From Alteromonas sp. KUL106 (GTDB taxonomy: Bacteria; Pseudomonadota; Gammaproteobacteria; Enterobacterales; Alteromonadaceae), in assembly GCF_009811415.1 (NCBI RefSeq), contig NZ_BLIG01000041.1, forward strand, positions 1 through 64,000: 64,000 nt of DNA, in the 5' to 3' direction. Position numbers and translations under genes: made by a program. Below the pieces are notes generated by a model. That model did no database searches. It saw only the letters and a list, made by a program, of their open reading frames with translations, and was not told the DNA's origin. Shown here piece after piece: positions 35,036 through 44,573 of the stretch (positions are counted from its first letter, which is position 1; the number at the start of each line of letters is the position of its first letter).

Positions 35036-35635
35036 ATGACAATGCAGTTTGTGACACGACTCGCGTATTTAAAAAATAAAACGTTGAGATTCAGCACTTT
35101 ATCAGTCTTATTTTTATTAATGCAGTCATGCAGTTCAGCACCCTCTTCGCTAAATTACTACCTGCTCCATTCAACAGATAGCGTGCCATTGACACAAAAC
35201 AGCGTCCAACGCACGCTTGTGTTAGATAAAATAACGCTACCAGAATATCTAAAGCACAAAGGGTTGGTGTACCAGACAAGTGACACCAGCTTACACATCT
35301 CAACGGCTCATTTGTGGGCTGAGCCAATGGATGAAGGATTGAGTAAGGTCCTTTCAAGCGCACTAGCGGACAAACAAATTTTACTCCAGCGTGGTGATCA
35401 GCTCTCAGATGAAGAAGCGACCCACATCACATTGCATATTGACGATTTCATTAGTACCTATAAGGGAGACGTCGTGTTCTCCGGCCAATACACTGTGAGT
35501 AGCGTACAAAAAGGCACGTCTATTCATTCCTTTAAATTCAAGGCGCCGATAGAAAATGATGGTTTTTCATCAAGTATACAAGCAATGAGAAATACCATTG
35601 CGCAATTAGCTCAACACCTCAGCCAGACGTTTTAG
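35036..35635 (+). CDS. pqiC: PqiC outer-membrane lipoprotein
   Basis: ABC-type transport auxiliary lipoprotein (DUF330). The lipobox LMQSC follows a hydrophobic segment FSTLSVLFLL, so the mature protein starts at that Cys. The frame is open from 34940, but AAGGA about ten bases before ATG 35036 and the signal-peptide layout favour this start. The body shows LNYYLLHSTDS, LVLDKITLPEYLKHKGLVYQ and the LWAEPMDEGLSKVL repeat of the family. It anchors the PqiB tube at the outer membrane. It lies about 200 bases after pqiB, a wider gap than usual for pqi operons. Confidence 0.88.
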   Translation: MTMQFVTRLAYLKNKTLRFSTLSVLFLLMQSCSSAPSSLNYYLLHSTDSVPLTQNSVQRTLVLDKITLPEYLKHKGLVYQTSDTSLHISTAHLWAEPMDEGLSKVLSSALADKQILLQRGDQLSDEEATHITLHIDDFISTYKGDVVFSGQYTVSSVQKGTSIHSFKFKAPIENDGFSSSIQAMRNTIAQLAQHLSQTF

Positions 35636-35647
35636 AGCTTTACCTTT

Positions 35648-36778
35648 ATGTTCAGTACTTTCAAGCAGTATGTGTTTAGCGGTGTAAGTCGTCACTACAA
35701 AGACGAAACCAACCGACGGATTATGGTTGTCAATTTATTTGCTGCTGTAGGCATGTCTATTACTTTTCTGCTTGGTTGTCGAGCCTTTATAGCGGCTGAA
35801 TACCCGCTTTCTACTACCCTTTTCACCGCCAGCGTTGTCTTTGCCATATCACAGCGGTTACAGGTTCGTGTTCCTACAGCAAGCGCCCGCACTGCGTCTA
35901 TCACCTTATTAATTCTCTGTCTCATGGTGCTCACGCTACTGCTTTTAATAACGGGTGGTAAAGATAATACAGGCCCTTTATGGATATACCTTGTACCTCC
36001 TGTCACTATGTTTTTTGCAGGGTTTGTTCGTGGACTACTTTCACTTATTGCGTTTACCTTAGTTAGCGCAATAGTGTTGTTCGGCTTTGATGAGGCAATA
36101 CTGTTCACACAATATACCTATGCGTTTAAAACGCGCCTGCTCTACTCTTTTATGACAGTGTCTTTTTTATCTGCTTTTTACGAGTACAGTCGTCAGAAAA
36201 GCTACGATACTGCGCTTTATTTAAGCGAACAGTTTGAGCGACAAGCAAAGCACGATCATCTAACGCAGTTATTGAATCGACGTGGTGCACAACAATGCTT
36301 GGACCGTGAATACGCAAGAATAGTGCGTAACAAAAGTAAATTCTCCATTGCTATTGCCGATATTGATCGCTTCAAAAGTATTAATGATTCTTTAGGCCAC
36401 GAGCAAGGTGACGAAGTACTGGTGCAGATTTCGAAAGTGTTTACCACCCGTCTCCGCGCCCAAGATATATTGGCGCGTTGGGGCGGTGAAGAATTTATGT
36501 TTATCTTCAATGATACCAATGAGTCCGATGCGATAGAGGCACTTGAGCAAATCAGAGAAACGTTAAATGGAGCGCCTCTGAATATCAAGGGTCATGAGTT
36601 TCATGTCACAGCCAGCTTTGGAGTGAGTGAAGTGACGCCAGATATCGATATATCTACTGCTATCCGACGTGCCGACAAAGCACTCTACTATTCAAAGGAT
36701 AATGGTAGAGACCAAGTTTGTGCTATTTCCACAATTGACCCACCTTCTTCACTTACCAAGCAAAGCTCTTCGTTGTAA
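35648..36778 (+). CDS. Membrane diguanylate cyclase (GGDEF)
   Basis: 376 residues. Six predicted helices cover ~27-185, followed by a short linker and a GGDEF domain starting at DHLTQLLNRRGAQQ. The active-site motif is GGEEF (279-283), fully competent, and an inhibitory I-site RAQD (270-273) lies five residues before it. It makes c-di-GMP from two GTP and is probably feedback-inhibited. It starts 12 bases after pqiC on the same strand, so it may be co-transcribed with pqi. The membrane part is not MASE1 or 7TMR as far as I can tell. The signal it senses is unknown. Confidence 0.9.
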   Translation: MFSTFKQYVFSGVSRHYKDETNRRIMVVNLFAAVGMSITFLLGCRAFIAAEYPLSTTLFTASVVFAISQRLQVRVPTASARTASITLLILCLMVLTLLLLITGGKDNTGPLWIYLVPPVTMFFAGFVRGLLSLIAFTLVSAIVLFGFDEAILFTQYTYAFKTRLLYSFMTVSFLSAFYEYSRQKSYDTALYLSEQFERQAKHDHLTQLLNRRGAQQCLDREYARIVRNKSKFSIAIADIDRFKSINDSLGHEQGDEVLVQISKVFTTRLRAQDILARWGGEEFMFIFNDTNESDAIEALEQIRETLNGAPLNIKGHEFHVTASFGVSEVTPDIDISTAIRRADKALYYSKDNGRDQVCAISTIDPPSSLTKQSSSL

Positions 36779-36897
36779 CAACACGCATCATCATCTTTAC
36801 ACTATATTGACTCACGTTTCGTTACATTTGCGCTGTATTACTGAAACACTTTAGCGATACACTATACGTAGTATTCGCTTTAAAAGTAGACTTAGCT

Positions 36898-38046
36898 ATG
36901 AAATGGATGAAAGTTGCATTGCCAATCGGTGTTTTGTTAGTTGGCTATATTGGTATGAAAGGAATCGAAGCTTCAGCATCTGACTCTGCTATCACAGAGG
37001 AAGTAGACACACGCCCTACTGTAACCATTGAGGCTTTATCACCAGAAGATGTTCGCGTTCAGTTAACGTCTTATGGCGAAATAACCCCACTCGAAACGAC
37101 TAACCTCGCAGCCCAAGTATCGGGTGAAGTTCAGCGATGGAACCCCAAATTCGTAAGCGGCGGACTGGTGAGACGCGGTGAAACGCTTTTTGAAATAGAA
37201 GCAGATGCTTACGAAGCTGCACTTTTGATGGCCGAAGCGAACTTGGCAAGTGCACAAGCACAGCTAATTCAAGAACAAGCGCAAGCGGATGTGGCGGCAA
37301 AAGAAGCGAAAACAATGCCCAATGCACGGGTGACCGATCTCTACCTTCGCAAGCCCCAAGTTATGAGCGCACAGGCCGCACTTAAATCCGCTGAAGCACA
37401 GCTTAAAATTGCTCAACGTGATCTGGAAAATTGTAAGGTGAAAGCCCCTTACGACGCGTTAGTCGTGGCAAGAAATATCAGTACCGGTGACTACGTGACT
37501 CAGGGTACCCCAGTTGCGGTTATTAACAGCATCGAATATGCGGAAGTGACTTTCCCAGTTGCCGGATTTGACCGCGTTTTCTTGGCAGATAATACCATTG
37601 GCAGCGAAATCGCTATTGAGGTAGACGATATTAAAGGCGCAACGGTCAAGGGCACGATCCACAGAGATACCGGCGTGGTAGACAATACTACCCGCATGAG
37701 CTATTTCGTGGCACGTATTGAAGATCCGTACGCCATAAACTCATCTAAACCCATCATAAAATTTGGCTCATACAGCACGATTGCGTTTGAAGGTAAGACA
37801 CTCAGTGATGTCTATCGTGTGCCTCAAGAGTTGGTCACGAATCGCTTACTTTGGACCCTTGACGATGAAGACAGACTAAAATCGCAAAAAGTAAGGGTTG
37901 TGAGAGAGGAGAATGGTGACTTTCTTATTCAAGGTGAGTTTAACGCGAGTAAGGTCGTGATGAGTCTACCTGAGTACCCACAAGACGGTATGCCTGTGAA
38001 GGTGATTGAAACAACGAACGAACTTGTGACGGCTAAGGCAAACTAA
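36898..38046 (+). CDS. RND efflux periplasmic adaptor (membrane fusion protein)
   Basis: 382 residues. An N-terminal hydrophobic anchor (VALPIGVLLVGYIGM) precedes a barrel-sandwich domain (TNLAAQVSGEVQRWNPKFV, then ISTGDYVTQGTPVAVI) that flanks an alpha-helical hairpin rich in Ala and Gln (~100-165). It links the RND pump to an outer-membrane channel across the periplasm. The RND pump gene starts nine bases after its stop. No TolC-type gene is near, so the pair probably uses a shared TolC. Substrate not predictable. Confidence 0.9.
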   Translation: MKWMKVALPIGVLLVGYIGMKGIEASASDSAITEEVDTRPTVTIEALSPEDVRVQLTSYGEITPLETTNLAAQVSGEVQRWNPKFVSGGLVRRGETLFEIEADAYEAALLMAEANLASAQAQLIQEQAQADVAAKEAKTMPNARVTDLYLRKPQVMSAQAALKSAEAQLKIAQRDLENCKVKAPYDALVVARNISTGDYVTQGTPVAVINSIEYAEVTFPVAGFDRVFLADNTIGSEIAIEVDDIKGATVKGTIHRDTGVVDNTTRMSYFVARIEDPYAINSSKPIIKFGSYSTIAFEGKTLSDVYRVPQELVTNRLLWTLDDEDRLKSQKVRVVREENGDFLIQGEFNASKVVMSLPEYPQDGMPVKVIETTNELVTAKAN

Positions 38047-38055
38047 GGAGCTGTC

Positions 38056-41000
38056 ATGGAAAATCACAATAACACGCAAAACGGTATTATAGCTTGGTTT
38101 GCAAGAAATTCAGTTGCGGCCAACTTACTCATGTTTTTCATTATAGTCATGGGTATTGCCAGCTATTTTACTATTCAACGTCAGATGTTTCCGAACATCG
38201 AAATTAACTACATAACCATTGACGCAACCTATCCTGGCGCATCACCTCAAGAAATTGAAGAAAGTATTTTCATCAAAGTTGAAGAAGCCGTAAAAGATAT
38301 CACCGAGATTAAGCGCATAGTATCCAGAGCATTTCGAGGTGGTGGTGCGGTTACCTTAGAAATAGACACTAAAGCCGAACTTACCGACGTACTGGACAAG
38401 GTAAAATTACGCGTAGACGGTATAGCTACCTTCCCTGCTGGGATGGAGCCCGTTAACGTGTCGCAAGTCGAGTTTCAACAGCAAGTTATTGAAATGCCGA
38501 TTGTGGGTGATTTACCTCTGTCTGAATTGAAAGTGTTAGCCAAAGAGGTTGAAGATGAGCTTTTGCAGTTAGGCTCAATCTCTCTCGTTGAAGCCAATAC
38601 GCCGGATGATGAAATTGCTATTGAAATTAAACCGGATACGCTCAGAAAATATGGACTCACCATTGGCGACGTAACGCAGGCCATTAATAACTATTCAGCG
38701 AATATCTCTGCAGGCCAACTCAGAACGAATGCCGGCATAGTATCTGTGCGTGTTGAAAACCAATATTACAGCGGCGACGAATTCAAACAGATCCCGATTA
38801 AAATTGGTGAAGGCGGTGCGAAAGTGACCTTGGGTGATGTCGCCTCAATAAACGATGGTTTTGTCGAGGGCGAGCGCTACTTCAAATACAATGGTATGAA
38901 CGCCATTTACATTGCGGTTAAGGCGACAAAAACCCAGAACACCATTCCCGTTGCAGAAACTGTCAAAACCTATATCGAGCAGAAGAATGAAACGCTTCCT
39001 CAAGGCGTAAGTTTAGAGGTTTTGGTGGATATGACGTACTACCTTAACGCGCGTTTGGACATGATGCTGTCTAACCTCGTTCAAGGCTCAATTCTTGTCG
39101 CTCTGATGCTTACCCTATTCCTTCGCTTTAGATTGGCTGTTTGGGTAATGGTTGGGCTACCCGTGTGCTTCCTAGGCGCCATGATGCTGATGCCAATATT
39201 TGGTGTCAGTATTAATATTCTGTCGCTTTTTGCCTTTATCATGGTGTTGGGTATTGTGGTTGACGATGCCATAGTGATAGGTGAAAGCGCCTACACTGAA
39301 ATTGAAAGTAAAGGTGGCGGCGTAGATAATGTGGTGAGAGGCGCCAAGCGCGTAGCAACGCCTGCAACATTTGGTGTTTTGACCACAATCGCCGTGTTTG
39401 CGCCATTTACACTAAGCAGTGGCCCGGAAGGTGAATTCTTCTACAATATCGCGGTCGTGGTTATTCTATGCTTGGCATTTAGCTTGATAGAGTCAAAGCT
39501 GATATTACCTGCTCACCTCGCTCACACTAAATTTTCACCCGTTAAGCAAGACAGTTGGCGTGCCCGTTTTAACAAAGGTTTCTTTGCATTTGTAAATGGC
39601 CCATACAAGCGCACCGTTATTAAAGCTATTGAATGGCGATGGGCGGTATTGATGATGTTTATTGCTATGTTAATGCTAAGTATGGGGCTTATCGCGGCTA
39701 ATTACGTTCGTATGGTGCCAAATCCGAAGGTGCCTCATGACTTTCCTAGCGTAAAAATAGAAATGAATGAGAACGTGTCTGACTTGGCAACCATCAATGC
39801 ACTAAAAATTGTAGAGCAAACGATACTGGATGTTGAAGAGCAAATCATTGATGAATTTGGCCAAGGCATGATCAGAGACCGACTCGCCTTCAACGATGAC
39901 AGAACCGAAGGCCGTATCTTAACGCCACTGGTTAACGAAGAAGACCGACCAATAGATACTTTTGAGTTAGCCCGCCGCTGGCGCGAAGCCATTCCTGAGA
40001 TTAGCGGCATGAAATCGTTCACCGTGGTTGACGATGTTAACGGTGATGGCGATGACGGCGAGTTTGGCTATCTATTGTTTGGTTCTGACATCGATACCCT
40101 CAATGCTGCAGGCCTTAAATTTATCGAAATGCTGCAACAGCAAGAAGGCCTATTTGACGTAAGTTCTACTATTGATCCACCCAGCAAAGAAGTTCAGATG
40201 ACCCTACTTCCAGTTGCCTACGATTTAGGGCTTACGCTTTCTAATATTGCATCGCAGGTAGGGGCTGGATTTTATGGCGGTGAAGCACAACGGGTTATTC
40301 GCAACGGTGAAGAAGTGAAAGTGATGGTTCGCTACCCTGAACTTACCCGTGAACGTTTTGCAGACTTGAAGTATTCACTGATCACAACGCCTAGCGGAAA
40401 AGAAGTATTGCTGGGTGACGTCGTGGCATTGGAAGAAAAACCAGGAATTAGCTACATTCGTCGTGAAGGTGGATACCGCAGTGTTTATATCTGGGGCAAT
40501 ATCGATGAAGAAAAGGTCGAGCCGAATGAGGTAGTCACGGAAATTAAGGACAAACTTCTTCCTAAACTGAAAGAGTCTTTCCCATCGGTAATGACTGAAC
40601 TCGGTGGCGATATTGAAGAGCAGCAAGCACAGCAAAATGAGCAGATCTTGTTTTTCTTAGCCGCTATGATCATGGTGTATATCCTCCTTGCCGTCCCTTT
40701 GAAAAGTTACGGGCAGCCGCTCATTATCATGTCGGTAATACCGTTTAGCTTTACAGGTGCGGTATTCGGTCACTTTGTACTGGGCTTAGACCTCTCTATG
40801 ATGTCTAATTTTGGCCTGATTGCCGCAGCAGGCGTGGTGATCAATGATTCTTTGGTGATGACGGACTTTGTCAATCAGCGCCGTAAACAAGGCTACAGTG
40901 TGAGAGAGGCTGTAACAGAAGCAGGTACGGCACGTTTTAGAGCAATAACCCTTACATCTATCACTACCTTTGTTGGCGTGTTGCCAATTATGTTTGAAAC

Positions 41001-41235
41001 CAGTCTGCAGGCTGCGTTTGTTGTCCCTATGGCAGCTGCGCTTGGTTTTGCCGTGCTTTACGCCACGCTTGTCACACTGATTTTGGTACCTTGCTTGTAC
41101 TTGATTCTGCTTGATTTACGCATTCCATTTACGTTTATTAAAAGCAAAATAGGGCGTACAAAGTCTGATAGCGGCGCGTCAAATAGCGGTAGTCCCAGCA
41201 CGCACTCGCCCCAACCAAGCAGTTCAATTGACTAG
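38056..41235 (+). CDS. RND efflux transporter, AcrB/HAE family (first system)
   Basis: 1059 residues with twelve helices and two large periplasmic loops. The N-terminus NSVAANLLMFFIIVMGIAS and the loop PGASPQEIEESIF are typical. The proton-relay Asp pair sits in helix 4 (MVLGIVVDDAIVIGE). The second half has AAAGVVINDSLVMTD. This is the subtype with N-terminal ARNSVAANL and FPNIEINYI, related to broad RND pumps of marine bacteria rather than to AcrB itself. It ends in a Ser-rich tail. It forms an operon with the preceding adaptor and is followed by a terminator. Confidence 0.92.
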   Translation: MENHNNTQNGIIAWFARNSVAANLLMFFIIVMGIASYFTIQRQMFPNIEINYITIDATYPGASPQEIEESIFIKVEEAVKDITEIKRIVSRAFRGGGAVTLEIDTKAELTDVLDKVKLRVDGIATFPAGMEPVNVSQVEFQQQVIEMPIVGDLPLSELKVLAKEVEDELLQLGSISLVEANTPDDEIAIEIKPDTLRKYGLTIGDVTQAINNYSANISAGQLRTNAGIVSVRVENQYYSGDEFKQIPIKIGEGGAKVTLGDVASINDGFVEGERYFKYNGMNAIYIAVKATKTQNTIPVAETVKTYIEQKNETLPQGVSLEVLVDMTYYLNARLDMMLSNLVQGSILVALMLTLFLRFRLAVWVMVGLPVCFLGAMMLMPIFGVSINILSLFAFIMVLGIVVDDAIVIGESAYTEIESKGGGVDNVVRGAKRVATPATFGVLTTIAVFAPFTLSSGPEGEFFYNIAVVVILCLAFSLIESKLILPAHLAHTKFSPVKQDSWRARFNKGFFAFVNGPYKRTVIKAIEWRWAVLMMFIAMLMLSMGLIAANYVRMVPNPKVPHDFPSVKIEMNENVSDLATINALKIVEQTILDVEEQIIDEFGQGMIRDRLAFNDDRTEGRILTPLVNEEDRPIDTFELARRWREAIPEISGMKSFTVVDDVNGDGDDGEFGYLLFGSDIDTLNAAGLKFIEMLQQQEGLFDVSSTIDPPSKEVQMTLLPVAYDLGLTLSNIASQVGAGFYGGEAQRVIRNGEEVKVMVRYPELTRERFADLKYSLITTPSGKEVLLGDVVALEEKPGISYIRREGGYRSVYIWGNIDEEKVEPNEVVTEIKDKLLPKLKESFPSVMTELGGDIEEQQAQQNEQILFFLAAMIMVYILLAVPLKSYGQPLIIMSVIPFSFTGAVFGHFVLGLDLSMMSNFGLIAAAGVVINDSLVMTDFVNQRRKQGYSVREAVTEAGTARFRAITLTSITTFVGVLPIMFETSLQAAFVVPMAAALGFAVLYATLVTLILVPCLYLILLDLRIPFTFIKSKIGRTKSDSGASNSGSPSTHSPQPSSSID

Positions 41236-41272
41236 CCTTTTCAGCGGGTGATATAAACAAGCACTATTACGT

Positions 41273-41302
41273 AAAAATGGGCCGGTAAAGGCTCATTTTT
41301 TT
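41273..41302 (+). terminator. Rho-independent terminator after the first RND operon
   Basis: AAAAATGGGCC (41273-41283) pairs with GGCTCATTTTT (41290-41300) with one G-U wobble and a 6-base loop, followed by more T. It sits just before the GNAT gene, which therefore must have its own promoter or depend on read-through. Confidence 0.8.
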
Positions 41303-41324
41303 AATGTATTGAAAGGAAAATACA

Positions 41325-41813
41325 ATGAGTAGTTCAATTTCGATAAGACCGGCAATGCCGGAAGATATATCGCAAATCCGCCAGTTCATTTTAGAACTCG
41401 CCATTTATGAAAAGGCAGAACACGAAGTAAAGGCCTCTGAAGAAGCTCTGTTAAACACTTTGTTTGGCGAGGGCGCAACAGCACACTGCGTTATTTGCGA
41501 AAATAACCGCTCACCGATTGGCTTTGCCGTGTACTTTTTTAACTATTCAACCTGGCAAGGGCGCAATGGACTTTATCTTGAAGATCTTTATGTATCGCCC
41601 ACCTCTCGCGGTCTTGGCGCCGGTAAATTACTGCTTCAACATCTGGCTAAAATAGCAGTAGAAAACGACTGCGGTCGGTTCGAGTGGAGCGTACTAGATT
41701 GGAACAAGCCTGCCATTGACTTTTACGAGTCGCTAGGTGCTAAACCTAAAAGCGAATGGTTGGGATACCGCATGGATGGACAGACACTTATCGATTTTGC
41801 GACACAAGGCTAG
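41325..41813 (+). CDS. GNAT N-acetyltransferase, diamine/spermidine acetyltransferase-like
   Basis: 162 residues, all GNAT. Features seen: the ELAIYEKAEHEV helix, VYFFNYSTWQGRNGLYLEDLYV split at strands 4-5, acetyl-CoA loop SRGLGAGKLLL, and FEWSVLDWNKPAIDFYESLGA, which is the pattern of eukaryote-like SSAT/thialysine acetyltransferases and their bacterial relatives. The likely substrate is a small amine such as a polyamine or thialysine, an inference from that pattern. The start has AAAGGAAAA upstream. It faces the siderophore receptor gene across a shared terminator. Confidence 0.88.
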   Translation: MSSSISIRPAMPEDISQIRQFILELAIYEKAEHEVKASEEALLNTLFGEGATAHCVICENNRSPIGFAVYFFNYSTWQGRNGLYLEDLYVSPTSRGLGAGKLLLQHLAKIAVENDCGRFEWSVLDWNKPAIDFYESLGAKPKSEWLGYRMDGQTLIDFATQG

Positions 41814-41916
41814 TCTTTAGGTTGCTGAACGGTTAAATGCCACAAAATTAAGGAAAGAAAGCCATCGCAGCAGGTATCTGCAGTCCAATTATCGTACTTA
41901 TCGCTATTTTGCTCCA

Positions 41917-41948
41917 AAAAAGCCATTCGCATACACGAATGGCTTTTT
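41917..41948. terminator. Bidirectional terminator between GNAT and TonB receptor genes
   Basis: A 13-base perfect inverted repeat, AAAAAGCCATTCG and CGAATGGCTTTTT, with a 6-base loop, lying between two convergent genes. The A/T ends serve both strands. Confidence 0.92.
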
Positions 41949-41976
41949 ATCAAAAAACGAAATGTGGCGGCTTTAC

Positions 41977-44070
41977 TTAGAAAGAACCAATGAGTGAAAG
42001 ACGCGCACTGATCGGCGCACCGACGGTTGCTTGGTGCGTAGAGTGCGCATTCGGGAAATAAAGCGTATCAGTCAGGTTTTCAACATTTAACTGTATACGC
42101 GTTTTATCACTCAGTGCGTAGTACGCTGATGCATCAACCCGTGTGTAGCTTGGCAGCACAGGAGAATCTTCACCAGTAACCACGAAGCTCTCGTCCTGAT
42201 AGGTCGCTCCAATACCAAAGCCAAACACATCGCTTACTTCATACGTGGTCCACACTGACATGGTATTCTCTGGTAGCTCACGAAGCGCCACGCCGCTAGC
42301 ATCCTCGCCGTCAAGGTTGCTGTAGTTGGCGGTAATGTGCCATTTATCTGTGAGGTAACTTTGAAGCTGAATTTCAAAACCCGATATGTCTGAATTCACT
42401 TCAATAAAGCGTTCGACGTCGTTCGGGTCGTTGTCGAGTGACGTCTGTTCGTTTTCAAAGATAGCCGCTGTAAAGCTCATGCTGTCGTTGAAGTCCCACT
42501 TAATACCAATTTCTTGGTTTGTGAACGTATCTGGGTCAAGCGCATTTGCATCGCCATTAATGTTTGCATACTGTTCGCCACTGCGCGGCAGGAATGATTC
42601 ACTGTAGCTCGCATAAATTGAGATATTCTCTTGTGGCTTGTATACAAGACCTGCACGTGGAGAAACCTGTTCGTCTTTTCTGTTACGGGTTTCAAGGGCC
42701 ACCGCGTTAAACACTTCAATGTCGAAGCTATCGAAACGCGCACCTAAAACAAGGTCGAAATTCTTTGATAACGCAATTTCGTCTTGTACATAGAATGAGT
42801 ACACATCTAAATCTACGCGCGTGTCGTCATTGATGTCGCTAAAAGTCGCCGTAGTCGTAACGCCAGCGCTTGTAGTTCCTGTCAGGCCACGAAAATCGAG
42901 AGGACGAGAAATATCGAACACCTCTTGGTCATTTCTTAAACTGCTATTTCCCGCACGCGTATCAAACACAGGGTTAAAACGGTCTTGGTTTGATTTAGTA
43001 TTAATCACCTCACCACCAAAAATAACCGTGTGCTCAATACTACCCGTTGAAAACTCACCGACTAAGTTAGACGATAAAATAAGGTTTTCACGTTGGGTAT
43101 TGTCTACATAGCCATCCAATGTGACTTGGTTAGCATCAGCGTCGTAGCCTGCTGCATAAAAGTTTGCATAAACTTTATCGTAATCGCCGTAAAACGCGTT
43201 GAAATTACCTTTCAGGTTGTCAGAGAAGGTATGTTCAACGTTAGCACGGAACACGTCTGCACCTAAGGTTTGATAATTGTTTTCAGGATCACCAAATACA
43301 ATGTCTTCAAACGCTTCAACAGGCTCTCCGTTGGCAGTCGGAACACCGCGGTCAATAAAACGCTCGTGATCGATGTATTCATAAGACAGGTCTACGATGG
43401 TGTCGTCGCTCACTTCAAAGCGCGCCGTTGGGTTGAAACCGTAGCGATCGCCATAGAAAAAGTCACGATGGTTATCCAGACTCTCGTACATGGCGTTAAT
43501 GCGAAGCGCTGACTTGTCGCCCGTATCTACGTTTGTATCTAACTGAAGGTTATACGCACCAAACGTGTTTGCAGATACATTGTAGTCAACGAATTTCTCA
43601 CCCGTTTTAGCCTTTTTAGATACGCGGTTTAAGATACCACCTGTACCGCCACGGCCGAATAATAGAGCGTTTGGCCCGCGAAGAATTTCAACTTGTTCAA
43701 TGTTGTAGAGCGCACGGTAATACTGCACGTCGTCGCGGTTACCGTCTAAATAAAAGTCTGCCGTTGAGCGCACACCACGAAATACCACAGAATCACGATG
43801 TCCTTCACCTTGAGAGGTATTGACGCCAGGAGTGTAATCGATAATTTGACCAACGCTAGTAATACCACGAGCAGTAATTTCTTCAGCCGTCATGATCGAT
43901 AAGCTTTGCGGCACATCGATAATAGGCGTTGGGCTTTTTATCGAGTTTGACTGGTTCACAGAAAGGTACTTACCTTCCACCGTCAGTCGCTCTATATCTT
44001 CCATGTCAACAGCAAATACAGCCGGGCTCAAAACTATCGCAGTAGCAATACTCGTAAGTTTGAATTTCAA
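41977..44070 (-). CDS. TonB-dependent siderophore receptor
   Basis: 697 residues. A signal peptide (~20, ending AVFA) is followed by a plug domain (TPIIDVPQSLSIMTAEEI, IIDYTPGVNTSQGEGHRDSV split by a loop, VEILRGPNALLFGRGGTGG) and a 22-strand barrel that ends in Phe (SARLSLIGSF), as needed for outer-membrane insertion. It imports ferric siderophores with energy from TonB. The plug pattern is that of the FhuE/Fiu-type siderophore receptors. No siderophore synthesis genes are near. A Fur-box-like site lies ~110 bases upstream of the start, so iron repression is likely. Confidence 0.93.
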   Translation of the reverse strand: MKFKLTSIATAIVLSPAVFAVDMEDIERLTVEGKYLSVNQSNSIKSPTPIIDVPQSLSIMTAEEITARGITSVGQIIDYTPGVNTSQGEGHRDSVVFRGVRSTADFYLDGNRDDVQYYRALYNIEQVEILRGPNALLFGRGGTGGILNRVSKKAKTGEKFVDYNVSANTFGAYNLQLDTNVDTGDKSALRINAMYESLDNHRDFFYGDRYGFNPTARFEVSDDTIVDLSYEYIDHERFIDRGVPTANGEPVEAFEDIVFGDPENNYQTLGADVFRANVEHTFSDNLKGNFNAFYGDYDKVYANFYAAGYDADANQVTLDGYVDNTQRENLILSSNLVGEFSTGSIEHTVIFGGEVINTKSNQDRFNPVFDTRAGNSSLRNDQEVFDISRPLDFRGLTGTTSAGVTTTATFSDINDDTRVDLDVYSFYVQDEIALSKNFDLVLGARFDSFDIEVFNAVALETRNRKDEQVSPRAGLVYKPQENISIYASYSESFLPRSGEQYANINGDANALDPDTFTNQEIGIKWDFNDSMSFTAAIFENEQTSLDNDPNDVERFIEVNSDISGFEIQLQSYLTDKWHITANYSNLDGEDASGVALRELPENTMSVWTTYEVSDVFGFGIGATYQDESFVVTGEDSPVLPSYTRVDASAYYALSDKTRIQLNVENLTDTLYFPNAHSTHQATVGAPISARLSLIGSF

Positions 44071-44557
44071 AATTGCTCTCCAAGTGTTCTCTAAAGTGTT
44101 GTGTGTTCTTTCTACAACTATATAAATCTTATTATTTACTGAGCATTTGACATCGCTTCTAATTGCGCCTGCAATTGCAAATAATAATAGTTGTCATTTG
44201 TGATGGGATGATATAGAAAATTTTCGAAGATGACGAGCCCTGGAACAGAAAAATTTAAAAGCTCTTTATAATTTTTCTTAATTTAATTGATACAGAGCGA
44301 CTAGATGGTGAAAATTCAAACAAAACCATCGATAGCGTTACTTTATTTTTTATTTATTGGCGATGCTGTTTAATACTAATCCGCATAGATAATTAAAAGA
44401 GAGAGCGAATAAGTGAGTGGGTATAAACCAGACTGCGTAACCGCCAAGCGGAACGTATTTTAAGAAGCCCAAGTGAGAGTCAATGGATACAAGAACACAT
44501 TGACGTCTGGGAAGCTACCCTATGACTGACACAGGACAATATAAGCTTTGAAGATCA
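44071..44557. other. Intergenic region between the TonB receptor and the TetR gene
   Basis: 487 bases. The part next to the receptor start is its promoter region with a Fur-box-like site. The part from about 44370 to the TetR gene end is different in character and may hold a decayed transposase fragment (frame with in-frame stops). It also carries the second copy of the 15-base string seen at 107-121. No intact gene is visible. Confidence 0.45.
44180..44198 (-). promoter_or_regulatory. Fur-box-like site upstream of the siderophore receptor
   Basis: On the minus strand AATGACAACTATTATTATT matches 15 of 19 positions of a Fur-type palindrome (AATGATAATGATTATCATT). It lies 110-128 bases before the receptor ATG. 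Iron-dependent Fur repression is expected for such a gene; the distance is rather long but compatible with a leader. Confidence 0.5.
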
Positions 44558-44573
44558 CTACGCTAGCGCGTAA
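44466..44573 (+). pseudogene. Possible relic of an IS66-type TnpA fragment
   Basis: One plus-strand frame reads QWIQEHIDVWEATL, a stop, then LTQDNISFEDHYAS. The spacing W-x3-H-x3-W followed by LTQ recalls the start of IS66-family accessory transposase proteins (W..HV..W..SGLSQ). The frame is interrupted by a stop and runs into the 3' end of the TetR gene on the other strand. It is too short to be certain; a chance resemblance is possible. Confidence 0.22.

Noticed and set aside
39735..40022. A 95-residue minus-strand frame within the first RND pump gene.
   Set aside because: Shadow frame; the plus strand is the pump's periplasmic loop with coherent sequence.
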